From Bacteroidota bacterium (GTDB lineage Bacteria; Bacteroidota; Bacteroidia; Flavobacteriales; Weeksellaceae), in contig JAEXAR010000040.1 of NCBI GenBank assembly GCA_023394415.1, forward strand, positions 1 through 64,000: a stretch of DNA of 64,000 nucleotides, in the 5' to 3' direction. Both the position numbers and the translations under genes were made by a program. Under the pieces are notes generated by a model. It saw only the letters and a program-made list of their open reading frames with translations, searched no databases and was not told where the DNA came from. Below are positions 23,757 to 32,280 of this stretch, in pieces (the stretch's first letter is position 1; every line of letters starts with the position of its first letter).

Positions 23757-26375
23757 ATGCAGATTTCAGATAAATACAATCCCGGAGAAACCGAATCAAA
23801 ATGGTACAGTTACTGGATTGAAAATAAATACTTTCATTCTTCCCCTGATAATAGACCTCCTTACACGATTGTAATTCCACCGCCAAACGTTACCGGCATT
23901 CTTCATATGGGGCATATGTTGAATAATACCATTCAGGATGTTTTGGTAAGAAGAGCTCGTATGAAAGGCTTCAACGCTTGTTGGGTTCCCGGTACAGATC
24001 ACGCTTCTATTGCTACTGAAGCAAAAGTAGTGGCTAAACTGAAATCGGAAGGTATCAATAAATCAGACATTACCAGAGAAGAATTTCTGAAACATGCTTG
24101 GGAATGGACGGATAAATACGGTGGTACTATCCTTGAGCAGTTAAAAAAACTTGGCGCTTCCTGCGATTGGGACAGAACGCGCTTCACTATGGAGCCAAAA
24201 CTGTCTCAACAAGTAATTAAATCTTTCGTTGATTTATATAATAAAGGATTAATTTACAGAGGTTACCGAATGGTAAACTGGGATCCGGAAGCTAAAACTA
24301 ATATTTCTGATGAAGAAGTGATCTTCAAAGAACAAAATGGTAAACTTTATTATTTAAAATATAAAATTCAGGATTCTGATGAGTTTTTGTCGGTGGCAAC
24401 AACACGTCCGGAAACCATTTTTGGTGATACTGCTGTTTGTATCAACCCAAAGGATGAAAGATACGCTCATTTGAAGGGTAAAAAAGTTATTGTTCCGATT
24501 GTAAACCGTGTAGTACCAATAATTGAGGATGATTATGTTGATATTGAATTTGGAACTGGTGCACTAAAAATTACACCGGCTCACGATACCAATGATTACG
24601 AAATTGGACAGCGCCACCATCTACAAATGATAGATTCTATGGATGATGATGCCAACCTGAACGAACACGGACAGCATTATGCAGGAAAAAACCGCTTTGA
24701 AGTAAGAAAACTTATCACAAAAGAACTCGAGGAAAAAGATTTATTGCTCAAGGCGGAAGATTACGTGAATAAAGTAGGAACTTCCGAAAGAACAGGTGCT
24801 GTTATTGAACCTAAAATTTCGGTGCAATGGTTTTTGAAAATGTCAGAAATCGCAAAACCGGCTTTGGATGTGGTGATGAATGATGAGGTGAAATTTCACC
24901 CCGAGAAATTCAAAAATACTTACAAACATTGGATGGAAAACATCCGCGATTGGAATATTTCTCGCCAATTGTGGTGGGGACAGCAAATTCCGGCTTATTA
25001 TTATGGTGATGGTGAGGACGATTTCGTTGTTGCTGAAACCATTGAGCAAGCATTAGAATTGGCGAAGCAAAAAGCCGATAACCATCAACTGACAACCGAT
25101 AACTTAAAGCAAGACGAAGACGCCCTTGATACCTGGTTCTCTTCTTGGTTATGGCCAATGTCGGTATTTGATGGAATGTTGGATGCGGAAAATGAAGATA
25201 TAAAATACTATTATCCAACATCTGATTTGGTTACAGGTCCTGATATTATCTTTTTCTGGGTAGCCAGAATGATAATGGCGGGAATCGAATGGCGTGGTGA
25301 AGTTCCTTTCAAGAATGTTTATTTTACCGGAATTGTAAGAGATAAGCAACGTAGAAAGATGTCTAAATCTCTCGGGAACTCGCCAGATCCTTTAGAATTG
25401 ATTGAAAAATATGGTGCAGATAGTGTACGTGTAGGAATTTTATTGAGTTCGGCTGCCGGAAATGATCTTTTGTTTGATGAAGATTTGATGTTGCAGGGAA
25501 GAAATTTTGCCACCAAAATATGGAATGCTTATCGATTGATGCAAGGCTGGAATAAAGACGAAAGCATAAAACCAAATCAAGCCGATTTGCAAACTATTGA
25601 ATGGTTTGATAATCAACTCAATAAAACGATTGTGGAGATTGATGATCAGTTCTCAAAATTCAGAATTTCTGATGGTTTACATTTGATTTACAAGTTGATT
25701 TGGGACGATTTCTGTTCTTGGTATCTGGAAGCCATTAAACCTAATTATGGAGAGCCAATTTCAGCAGAAGTTTACAATCAATCAATAGCGTTTTTTGAGG
25801 AATTGATGAAATTACTTCATCCATTTATGCCTTTCCTTACAGAAGAGTTATGGCAAAATATCACCGAAAGGACATCTGAAGAAGCCCTTATTATTGCTCA
25901 ACAGAAAAAAGGTGGAGACTTTAACGAGGTTATTATCAAAAGTTTTGAAACGTCCAAAGAAATTATATCGGGTGTAAGAAATTACCGTCAAAGCAAAGGC
26001 ATTTCGCCAAGAGAAACCGTAGAAGTTTTCACAAGTTCATCATCATTTGCAAATGAAGACGTAGTGAAAAAACTTGCCAATATTTCTGGAATTAATTATG
26101 CTCAAAAAACGGACAAACCAAGCTTTACATTCCTTGTAGGTGCAAATGAAATCTCCGTACCATTAAGTGAAAACCTCGATTTAGGTGAAGAAAAAGCCAA
26201 GACTGAAGAAGAACTGAAATATCTAAAAGGATTCCTGGTCTCTGTAGAAAAGAAACTTTCAAACGAGAAATTTGTTTCAGGAGCTCCGGAAAATGTTGTT
26301 GAGATGGAACGCAAAAAACAGAAGGATGCCCAGGACAAAATCGCTCTTCTGGAAGAGAAACTGAAAACATTATAA
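23757..26375 (+). CDS. valS: Valyl-tRNA synthetase
   Basis: This enzyme charges tRNA-Val and edits mischarged threonine. 872 residues, normal for the family. The class I signatures are HMGHM in PPNVTGILHMGHM near residue 50 and KMSKSLGNSPDP near 533. The editing domain shows TTRPETIFGDTAV and GTGALKITPAHDTNDYEIG. DALDTWFSSWLWPMSVF marks the return to the catalytic core. The C-terminal coiled coil (about 810-872) binds the tRNA elbow. Residues 439-451 (KADNHQLTTDNLK) look like a small repeat insertion just before that DALDTWFSSW motif. Confidence 0.97.
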   Translation: MQISDKYNPGETESKWYSYWIENKYFHSSPDNRPPYTIVIPPPNVTGILHMGHMLNNTIQDVLVRRARMKGFNACWVPGTDHASIATEAKVVAKLKSEGINKSDITREEFLKHAWEWTDKYGGTILEQLKKLGASCDWDRTRFTMEPKLSQQVIKSFVDLYNKGLIYRGYRMVNWDPEAKTNISDEEVIFKEQNGKLYYLKYKIQDSDEFLSVATTRPETIFGDTAVCINPKDERYAHLKGKKVIVPIVNRVVPIIEDDYVDIEFGTGALKITPAHDTNDYEIGQRHHLQMIDSMDDDANLNEHGQHYAGKNRFEVRKLITKELEEKDLLLKAEDYVNKVGTSERTGAVIEPKISVQWFLKMSEIAKPALDVVMNDEVKFHPEKFKNTYKHWMENIRDWNISRQLWWGQQIPAYYYGDGEDDFVVAETIEQALELAKQKADNHQLTTDNLKQDEDALDTWFSSWLWPMSVFDGMLDAENEDIKYYYPTSDLVTGPDIIFFWVARMIMAGIEWRGEVPFKNVYFTGIVRDKQRRKMSKSLGNSPDPLELIEKYGADSVRVGILLSSAAGNDLLFDEDLMLQGRNFATKIWNAYRLMQGWNKDESIKPNQADLQTIEWFDNQLNKTIVEIDDQFSKFRISDGLHLIYKLIWDDFCSWYLEAIKPNYGEPISAEVYNQSIAFFEELMKLLHPFMPFLTEELWQNITERTSEEALIIAQQKKGGDFNEVIIKSFETSKEIISGVRNYRQSKGISPRETVEVFTSSSSFANEDVVKKLANISGINYAQKTDKPSFTFLVGANEISVPLSENLDLGEEKAKTEEELKYLKGFLVSVEKKLSNEKFVSGAPENVVEMERKKQKDAQDKIALLEEKLKTL
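25075..25103 (+). repeat. Short direct repeat inside valS
   Basis: CCGATAAC occurs at 25075-25082 and 25096-25103 around CATCAACTGACAA. The wording resembles a dispersed flavobacterial intergenic repeat, here read in frame as ADNHQLTTDN. Confidence 0.45.
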
Positions 26376-26445
26376 TCTTAATGTTGTTAATGTCACAATT
26401 GAGTATTAGGGAGTTAGTAGAAAAGAGAACTATTGAACATACGAA

Positions 26446-27084
26446 ATGCAACACATCGAAAACATATCCAAACTCTTCAGCAAAAATTTTGTTGAAAATC
26501 CTTTGATAGAGACTTTTGAAGCCGGAAAGATCAATCTTCCGACAGGTCAGATTGTGGCTTGTGATCCCTTGATTACTTCTGAAATGAAACCTTTCAAGGT
26601 TCGTTTTCCTAGCGGTGATTTTTTTGTTTTTGTACACAAGGAGAGAGAAAGTAATTGTGTGGCTTATGTTGAAATCGTCTTTGATGATGATGAGATTATA
26701 GAGTGGAAAATGGCTACAACAGAAGACCAAAATACCGACGATTTGGCTGAAGGTGAAATATTTGGTTATCCGATTGAATCAGGAATGGGGAGTTTTATGG
26801 ATTTAGAAACTCAAGATTGCCTCAACCATTTGGAAAAGAGGCTTTTTCACCGTAAAGGTGCAGACTTTATGGGAATTTACGAAGAGTTCTTCCACGAACA
26901 TTTTTTTGATGAAAACGGTGCTATCGATCAATTTGCATTTCTGAAGCCTGATGAAGAGAAACCGGGAACCATTTTTTCTTTTGAAGCCGGCTATGGTGAA
27001 GGATTTTATGCGAGTTACATCGGTTTTGGAAAAGATCGACAACCTTTAAAGCTTGTTACCGAGTTTATTGAAATCCAAAGTTAA
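26446..27084 (+). CDS. DUF4241 domain protein
   Basis: 212 residues, cytoplasmic, acidic. It matches DUF4241 by GKINLPTGQIVACDPLI near residue 27, the FVFVHKERESNCVAYVEIVF strand, PIESGMGSFMDLET and the terminal SFEAGYGEGFYASYIGF. No function is established for the family, though related domains occur as immunity proteins in some toxin systems; nothing nearby supports that here. Confidence 0.75.
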   Translation: MQHIENISKLFSKNFVENPLIETFEAGKINLPTGQIVACDPLITSEMKPFKVRFPSGDFFVFVHKERESNCVAYVEIVFDDDEIIEWKMATTEDQNTDDLAEGEIFGYPIESGMGSFMDLETQDCLNHLEKRLFHRKGADFMGIYEEFFHEHFFDENGAIDQFAFLKPDEEKPGTIFSFEAGYGEGFYASYIGFGKDRQPLKLVTEFIEIQS

Positions 27085-27122
27085 ATTAACGTTAAATATT
27101 TTTAAGATCGCATTTTAAAACA

Positions 27123-27130
27123 TAATTTTG
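27123..27130 (+). promoter_or_regulatory. Candidate ribokinase promoter (-7 element)
   Basis: TAATTTTG at 27123-27130, 20 bases before the ATG at 27151. Confidence 0.4.
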
Positions 27131-27150
27131 TTCAATAACATTTTTAATAA

Positions 27151-28035
27151 ATGACCATAACTTCAGAACAGCCAAAAATAACCGTTGTTGGTAGTTCATC
27201 CATAGATCTTATTCTGAAAACAGTACATCCGCCATTACCTCACGAAACGGTGATGGCCTATAAATCTGAAATATATTTTGGTGGAAAAGGTGCCAATCAA
27301 GCTGTAGGTACTGCACGTTTGGGTGCAAATGTATATTTTGTGGGTTGTGTTGGCATGGATCCGCAAGGTCAGCAAATCATGCGAAATCTCATTGGAGAAG
27401 GTGTAAATGTGGGATATGTAACGGAAACGGAAGATGCTAATACCGGAACTGCTTATGTAAGAGCTGCAGATAGTTCTTATTCCATCGTTATTGTTCCTTC
27501 TGCAAACCACTATCTGAAACCTTACCACATAGATCAATCGGAAAAAATTATCGCCACGTCAGATCTTATTTTAATTCAGTTGGAGATACCAATGGATGTT
27601 GTAGAACATACTGTTGAGATTGCTAAAAGATACCACAGAAAGGTTGGAATTTATGCTGCACCCGCTTCTAAACTTTCACAAGAAATTATAGATTATGCAA
27701 CATTTATAGTTGTAAAAAGAGACGAGATATCTACAGTTTTTGGAGACATACCAAGCGATGAAATTCTTAAGAAATATCCTAATAAAGTTTTTGTAAGGGA
27801 TGCTACTAACGCTACCTCTTATTTTAATGGCTCAGAGATGAAATATTTCCGCAATGATTTGGATTATATTTACAGAATGGGAATGGGAGATGCCTTTACT
27901 TCAGGATTTTCTGTAGCTTATTGTCATGGCAATACAATAGATGAATGTGTGCTTTTTGGTAACGATATATCTCTTAAAGTTGCTCAAAAACTTGGCTCAC
28001 AAACGGGTTTGCCTTATCTGAAAGATTTGTTATAA
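27151..28035 (+). CDS. rbsK: Ribokinase-like PfkB-family sugar kinase
   Basis: 294 residues. The N-terminal PfkB signature YFGGKGANQAVGTARLGANVYFVGCVG covers about residues 43-70, and the second signature near residue 248 reads GMGDAFTSGF. The consensus is GAGDAFNGAL: the catalytic aspartate is kept, but the anion-hole alanine is methionine. The sequence most resembles ribokinase, which makes ribose 5-phosphate; no ribose transport or rbsD gene is adjacent, so the substrate remains inferred. Confidence 0.85.
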   Translation: MTITSEQPKITVVGSSSIDLILKTVHPPLPHETVMAYKSEIYFGGKGANQAVGTARLGANVYFVGCVGMDPQGQQIMRNLIGEGVNVGYVTETEDANTGTAYVRAADSSYSIVIVPSANHYLKPYHIDQSEKIIATSDLILIQLEIPMDVVEHTVEIAKRYHRKVGIYAAPASKLSQEIIDYATFIVVKRDEISTVFGDIPSDEILKKYPNKVFVRDATNATSYFNGSEMKYFRNDLDYIYRMGMGDAFTSGFSVAYCHGNTIDECVLFGNDISLKVAQKLGSQTGLPYLKDLL

Positions 28036-28068
28036 ATACTTATTTTAAACATATCAATTTTTTTGAAG

Positions 28069-28076
28069 TATATTTG
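28069..28076 (+). promoter_or_regulatory. Candidate -7 element upstream of a hairpin
   Basis: TATATTTG at 28069-28076 precedes the hairpin at 28104-28128, which in turn ends eight bases before the next start codon. Confidence 0.35.
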
Positions 28077-28103
28077 ATATTCAATTAATTTTGAAATAAA
28101 TTT

Positions 28104-28128
28104 TCCACTTTTAAAGTGGATTTTTTTT
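28104..28128 (+). terminator. Terminator after the ribokinase gene, or leader attenuator
   Basis: TCCACTTT pairs with AAAGTGGA and is followed by eight T residues. The hydrolase ATG at 28136 lies immediately downstream, leaving no room for a promoter between them. Confidence 0.7.
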
Positions 28129-28135
28129 AGTATCA

Positions 28136-28978
28136 ATGAAAGAAATCAAACTTAAAACTTCCGATGGTTGCGAAATTGCAGCACACCTTTTCACCCCGGA
28201 AAAGAGCAATAATAAAATTCTGTTGATTAATGCTGCAACAGGAGTAAAACAGCATGTTTATTTCTCTTTCGCCAATTATTTTGCCGAACACGGCTTTACA
28301 GTTCTTACTTACGATTATCGAGGTATCGGACTTTCAAAACCTTCAAAAATGCGCGGTTTTAAGGCATCCATGCGAATTTGGGGAACCCAAGACTATAAAG
28401 CTTTAACCGATTTTATTAAAACCAATTATAAAAACCATCACAAATATTGTCTCGGACATTCTGTAGGTGCTTTAATTCTTGGGATGAATGAAGATTCTCA
28501 AATGTTTGAAAAATTTGTTTTCGTCGCCACACAAGACGCTTACATCGGACATTTGCCTAAAAAAGTAGCCCTAACTGCAATTTTTGGTTTCGGAATTGCT
28601 GTTCCTGTGGCTTCCAGTCTTTTAGGACATTTTCCGGCGCAATGGTTTGGTTTGGGAGAGTCTTTACCGAAAGGTAGCGCTTACGATTGGCGTACTTTAA
28701 TTTTAAACAAAAAATCTACCGGAAAACTTTTTTCAAAAATTGAAAACGATCACTCCAAATCACTGCATCAGGAAGCATTAGTCATTTACGCTGAGGATGA
28801 TCCTTGGGTGAAAATGAAAGGTATGGAAAGCCTTATGAATAAAGGTTATACCAATCTTCGCAAGCAATATCGTGAAGTAAAAGTTTCAGAATCTGAAAAA
28901 GGTGAAATAGGGCACATCAATTTTTTTAGAAGCTATAATAAAAATTTGTGGCAAATTCCTTTGAATTGGCTTAAATAA
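28136..28978 (+). CDS. Alpha/beta hydrolase (serine aminopeptidase-like)
   Basis: 280 residues. Nucleophile elbow GHSVGALI near residue 108, the oxyanion strand YDYRGIGLSKPS, an acid in VIYAEDDPWVKM and a late histidine in EIGHINFFR complete a catalytic triad. It has no signal peptide. The substrate is unknown; lysophospholipase or small ester hydrolysis are the common guesses for this subgroup. Confidence 0.85.
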   Translation: MKEIKLKTSDGCEIAAHLFTPEKSNNKILLINAATGVKQHVYFSFANYFAEHGFTVLTYDYRGIGLSKPSKMRGFKASMRIWGTQDYKALTDFIKTNYKNHHKYCLGHSVGALILGMNEDSQMFEKFVFVATQDAYIGHLPKKVALTAIFGFGIAVPVASSLLGHFPAQWFGLGESLPKGSAYDWRTLILNKKSTGKLFSKIENDHSKSLHQEALVIYAEDDPWVKMKGMESLMNKGYTNLRKQYREVKVSESEKGEIGHINFFRSYNKNLWQIPLNWLK

Positions 28979-28980
28979 AA

Positions 28981-29009
28981 AAACTTTCAGATTGTTTTCT
29001 GAAAGTTTA
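28981..29009. terminator. Bidirectional terminator
   Basis: An 11-base perfect stem (28981-28991 with 28999-29009) has A- and T-rich flanks, between converging genes. Confidence 0.8.
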
Positions 29010-29013
29010 TTTT

Positions 29014-29370
29014 TTATTGAAACTGATTTTCTAAATTTTTCAGATCATTGATGATTCCGTCAATCTTGGCATCTTGTTTTTTGATTTGCTTTTTTCCAAG
29101 CCAAAAATAAGAGATAATGAACCAACCGTAAGTCATTGCAAAAGCGGTAATCATTTTCCAAGTATCAGTGATTTTCAAAATTTCGTAGAGGTAGACGGAA
29201 ATTGCAATCCCGAGAATCAAATAATAAATCGGCAGATTCCAATGTCTTTGTTTTTTCTGAAATATTTGATAGTCTTGCCATTGTTTTAAATGTATTTCAG
29301 GGGTTTGAGTTTCATCTATATGATTAATTTTTTTAACATTATAAAAATGTAAATTGCTTGTAGGAAACAA
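29014..29370 (-). CDS. Small two-transmembrane protein of unknown function
   Basis: 118 residues at most. Two hydrophobic segments (about residues 47-63 and 72-90) are followed by a charged tail. No family is recognised; the layout resembles the 2TM proteins of flavobacteria. The only available start is a TTG at 29370, which lies inside the decayed hydrolase remnant, so the first 25 residues may be read-in from that pseudogene and the true gene may be shorter or itself damaged. Confidence 0.5.
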   Translation of the reverse strand: MFPTSNLHFYNVKKINHIDETQTPEIHLKQWQDYQIFQKKQRHWNLPIYYLILGIAISVYLYEILKITDTWKMITAFAMTYGWFIISYFWLGKKQIKKQDAKIDGIINDLKNLENQFQ

Positions 29371-29566
29371 ATAATTGTGAGAACATGATATTCATAACTT
29401 TTCTGTAGTTGTTCTACAGTTTCCCTCCAAACGTAGCCGCTACAACTGTTACCCGGAATTAAAATAATGGATTGACCTTTTCCGGTTACTTTTACGTCAA
29501 AAGAATATTGTTGAGCAAAAAAAAATGTGGAAAAAATATGGCGATAATTAGGGTTAAATTTTTCAT
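29340..29566 (-). pseudogene. Alpha/beta hydrolase remnant (frameshifted, truncated)
   Basis: On the minus strand an ATG at 29566 starts a signal-peptide-like MKNLTLIIAIFF. After a frameshift in a run of nine A residues (29517-29525) the sequence continues as VKVTGKGQSIILIPGNSCSG, then YVWRETVEQLQ and YEYHVLT. This is the N-terminal strand and oxyanion region of an exported alpha/beta hydrolase. After YHVLTI the similarity stops, so about two thirds of the gene is gone. The 331 bases from 29371 to 29701 hold no intact gene, only this remnant and AT-rich spacer. Confidence 0.7.
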
Positions 29567-29701
29567 TTTTGTAAAGTTTTAAAATTAATGATTGTAGTTT
29601 TTTGAACGTTCAATTTTTAGAGCAAATCACAGAAATATTATTACAGAACATTTTGAAATATTTTGTAAATAATTGAAAATCAATAATAAAAATTTTGATA
29701 A

Positions 29702-30373
29702 ATGGGTGAAATCATTCAGAATACCATCAATTTCGTTAAAGAAAAATTAGAAGGTGCAGAAGCAGGACACGATTGGTTTCACATAGAAAGAGTGTGGAAA
29801 ATCTCCAAAAAAATTGCAGAAAAGGAAGGTGGAAATCTTGAAGTGATAGAACTTTCTGCATTACTTCACGACATTGCAGATCCAAAATTTCACAACGGCG
29901 ACGAAACTTTGACTTTAAAAATTTCCAAAGATTTCCTTGATAGTCAAAATGTTTCATCAGAAATCATAGAACAAGTTCTATTCGTCATCAAAAATATTTC
30001 ATTTAAAAATCAGGTTGAAAATTCTTCTTCCCTCAATTCTAAACGATGGAAGAATTTTCCAGTAGAATTACAAATCGTTCAAGACGCAGACAGAATAGAT
30101 GCAATCGGAGCAATTGGAATTGCGAGAACGTTCAACTTTGGAGGTTTCAAAAATAATTTGATGTACCATCCAGAAATCAAACCAAATCTTGGAATGAATA
30201 AGGAAGAATACAAAAAATCAAACGGAACCACCATCAATCATTTTTACGAAAAATTACTTTTACTAAAAGATTTGATGAATACCGAAACCGGAAAACAACT
30301 TGCAGAAGACCGTCACCAATTTATGCTAATGTTCCTAAATCAGTTCTACAAGGAATGGAACTCTGAAGATTGA
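29702..30373 (+). CDS. HD-domain phosphohydrolase
   Basis: 223 residues. Metal-binding HD motifs are in order: His in AGHDWFHIERVWKIS near residue 22, ALLHDIADPKFH near 58, and DADRIDAIGAIGIAR near 130. This matches the YedJ-like small phosphohydrolases of unclear substrate, possibly nucleotides. Downstream is an unrelated membrane protein with its own promoter. Confidence 0.9.
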   Translation: MGEIIQNTINFVKEKLEGAEAGHDWFHIERVWKISKKIAEKEGGNLEVIELSALLHDIADPKFHNGDETLTLKISKDFLDSQNVSSEIIEQVLFVIKNISFKNQVENSSSLNSKRWKNFPVELQIVQDADRIDAIGAIGIARTFNFGGFKNNLMYHPEIKPNLGMNKEEYKKSNGTTINHFYEKLLLLKDLMNTETGKQLAEDRHQFMLMFLNQFYKEWNSED

Positions 30374-30385
30374 TACCGATTTTCT

Positions 30386-30393
30386 TATATTTG
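30386..30393 (+). promoter_or_regulatory. Candidate -7 element, near-leaderless
   Basis: TATATTTG ends six bases before the ATG at 30400, so the transcript would carry at most two or three leader bases. Confidence 0.45.
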
Positions 30394-30399
30394 CGTTAG

Positions 30400-30993
30400 A
30401 TGGATTCGTTGGTATTAATAATTTTCCTGTTGCTTTGTGTGTCCCTAGCTCTTTCGGTAGTAAGAAGAGGGCAGAATGTTCTTAAAATAAAACTCCTGCG
30501 TTTCACTATCGTACTAGTTTCCATGGCATTTTTCGCATATTGGTTTGTGCAGAAAAGTGTACCCGGCTTTGTGCAGGATTCTATGGTAATTCAGATTATT
30601 AACAAATTGCCACAACCTGTGGATTTCTATGTGGTAAAAGTGAAAGACGACAAAAGTGTTGGCGATTCTTATATCCTAAAACATTCTGGTAAAATTCGAC
30701 CTGAGCATTACAGAACTGAATACCTTAAAATGAATGATTCCAGCGAATACTGGATTGTAGGTTACATCGGCAAAAAAAATATGGTTTATTTTTCACAACA
30801 CGCTGTTCCCAATAAAAATATGGATCAAATTGTGGAGATTAAAAACTATATCAACCAAAGTATAAAGCTTTCTGAATCGGCTGGTAAAACTATAGAAAAA
30901 CACCGTAAAACAGATATGGAAACCAGTGTTTGGGTAACATTAAGTTTGCTGCTTATTTTCTTGAATTCAATGCTTTTGGCGAGTAAAAAATAA
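30400..30993 (+). CDS. Membrane protein of unknown function
   Basis: 197 residues with two N-terminal membrane segments (about 3-19 and 32-50) and one at the C-terminus (177-193). The roughly 125 residues between them would face the periplasm and include QPVDFYVVKVKDDKSVGDSY. No family is recognised. It sits alone with its own promoter and a terminator shared with the export operon. Confidence 0.8.
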   Translation: MDSLVLIIFLLLCVSLALSVVRRGQNVLKIKLLRFTIVLVSMAFFAYWFVQKSVPGFVQDSMVIQIINKLPQPVDFYVVKVKDDKSVGDSYILKHSGKIRPEHYRTEYLKMNDSSEYWIVGYIGKKNMVYFSQHAVPNKNMDQIVEIKNYINQSIKLSESAGKTIEKHRKTDMETSVWVTLSLLLIFLNSMLLASKK

Positions 30994-30996
30994 AAA

Positions 30997-31015
30997 TCCC
31001 CCAATAATTGGGGGA
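30997..31015. terminator. Terminator at the end of the export operon
   Basis: TCCCCCAA pairs with TTGGGGGA across a three-base loop. The minus strand continues into a T-run, so it mainly ends the leftward operon; it may also stop the rightward gene that ends at 30993. Confidence 0.75.
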
Positions 31016-31048
31016 CAAGTCAAATTTATAATCCAGCAATCTTTGTTG

Positions 31049-32242
31049 CTAGTTCTTTTTCTCTTTCAGAGCTTCTTTGTCTTTGTCGCTCGGATTCCAA
31101 ACTTTAACCTCCGAGTCTTTGGTGAGACCTGAAAGAATCTGAACATTGATGCCATCACTGGCACCAAGTTTCACATTTCTTTTTACGAATTTTCCGTCTT
31201 TTTGTTTTACTTCAACAAAAGGAGTGTCTTTTCCGTCTTTCTTTTCATACTGAATTAGAGATTCATCCAGCAATAAGGCATTGTTTTGCGTACTTAACAC
31301 AATTTCGCCGTTAGCAGAAAATCCAGCTCTGATATATTCATTATTAGGGTTGAAAACATCACCTTCTACCGGAAATTTTATGGTTCCGTTTTCTTCTTTA
31401 CCTTTAGGGGCAATCATGGTTAGCCTTCCAGGAAATTTTTTGTTCTGAAGGGCTCCGATTACGATATTCATCGTCATTCCTTCTTTTAGTTTTCCGGCTT
31501 GTGCTTCATCAATATTTCCTTCAAAAATCAATGAGTTAAGATTGGCAACAGATGCAATGGTAGTTCCGGCGTTAAATTGATTGGCTTCAATCACTTGGCT
31601 TCCAACTTTTACAGGGACTTCAAGCACTGTTCCGTTAGCTTTTGAACGGATTTGTGTTGTTGCCAATCCTTGAAGTTCAGGAGTGACACCAGTTCTCGCA
31701 ATTTGGAGGCTTTTTTGTGCAGTCGCAAGTTGTTGGTTGGCATTTCGTACCTGTATCTGTGCATTTTGCAACTGTTGTTGAGCGGTAAGAAATTCCTGTT
31801 TTGAGATTACGCCCTGCGAATAAAGTCTTTGCTGCATTGAGAACTGTTGCTGTTGGTTATTCAAATTAACCTTTGCATTAGAAATCTGCAAATTGGCATT
31901 GTTAATTTCTTGTTGTGCCGCATTCACACTTTGTATACTTGGAACAATTTTAAGAGTCGCAATCAATTGTCCCATAGAAACTTGATCGCCTTCCGTAACC
32001 AAAACTTTATCAATAATTCCCGACATATTCGGTTTTATTTCAATTTCTTCGCGAGGGACAATTTTTCCGGTGGCCATTACCTTATCTTCCATATTCTGTA
32101 CCGTAGGTTTTTTGGTAAGAAATACTTCACTTTCTTTGGAATTGGATTTTACCAAATAGCCTATTCCTGCAAAAAGCCCTATGGCAAGGAGTAAGCCAAG
32201 GAAAATGTAAATTGCTTTTTTAAAGGTGAACTTCTTTTTCAT
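31049..32242 (-). CDS. Periplasmic adaptor (HlyD/MacA-type membrane fusion protein)
   Basis: 397 residues. One N-terminal membrane anchor (about 11-31) is followed by a lipoyl-like half (IEIKPNMSGIIDKVLVTEGDQVSMGQLIATL), a Gln/Asn-rich coiled-coil hairpin (about 100-185) and the return lipoyl half (RSKANGTVLEVPVKVGSQV), then beta-barrel domains. It would link the inner-membrane ABC complex to an outer-membrane channel. It is the last gene of a leftward operon; no TolC-like gene is seen in this operon. Confidence 0.9.
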   Translation of the reverse strand: MKKKFTFKKAIYIFLGLLLAIGLFAGIGYLVKSNSKESEVFLTKKPTVQNMEDKVMATGKIVPREEIEIKPNMSGIIDKVLVTEGDQVSMGQLIATLKIVPSIQSVNAAQQEINNANLQISNAKVNLNNQQQQFSMQQRLYSQGVISKQEFLTAQQQLQNAQIQVRNANQQLATAQKSLQIARTGVTPELQGLATTQIRSKANGTVLEVPVKVGSQVIEANQFNAGTTIASVANLNSLIFEGNIDEAQAGKLKEGMTMNIVIGALQNKKFPGRLTMIAPKGKEENGTIKFPVEGDVFNPNNEYIRAGFSANGEIVLSTQNNALLLDESLIQYEKKDGKDTPFVEVKQKDGKFVKRNVKLGASDGINVQILSGLTKDSEVKVWNPSDKDKEALKEKKN

Positions 32243-32280
32243 ATATCTTCTATTGTTTCATGTTTAAAGTCTAAAGTTTA

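Noticed and set aside
26125..26730. 201-codon frame on the minus strand over the end of valS and the DUF4241 gene
   Set aside because: It overlaps two clear genes in the opposite strand, has no recognisable domain and looks like the mirror of their codon pattern.
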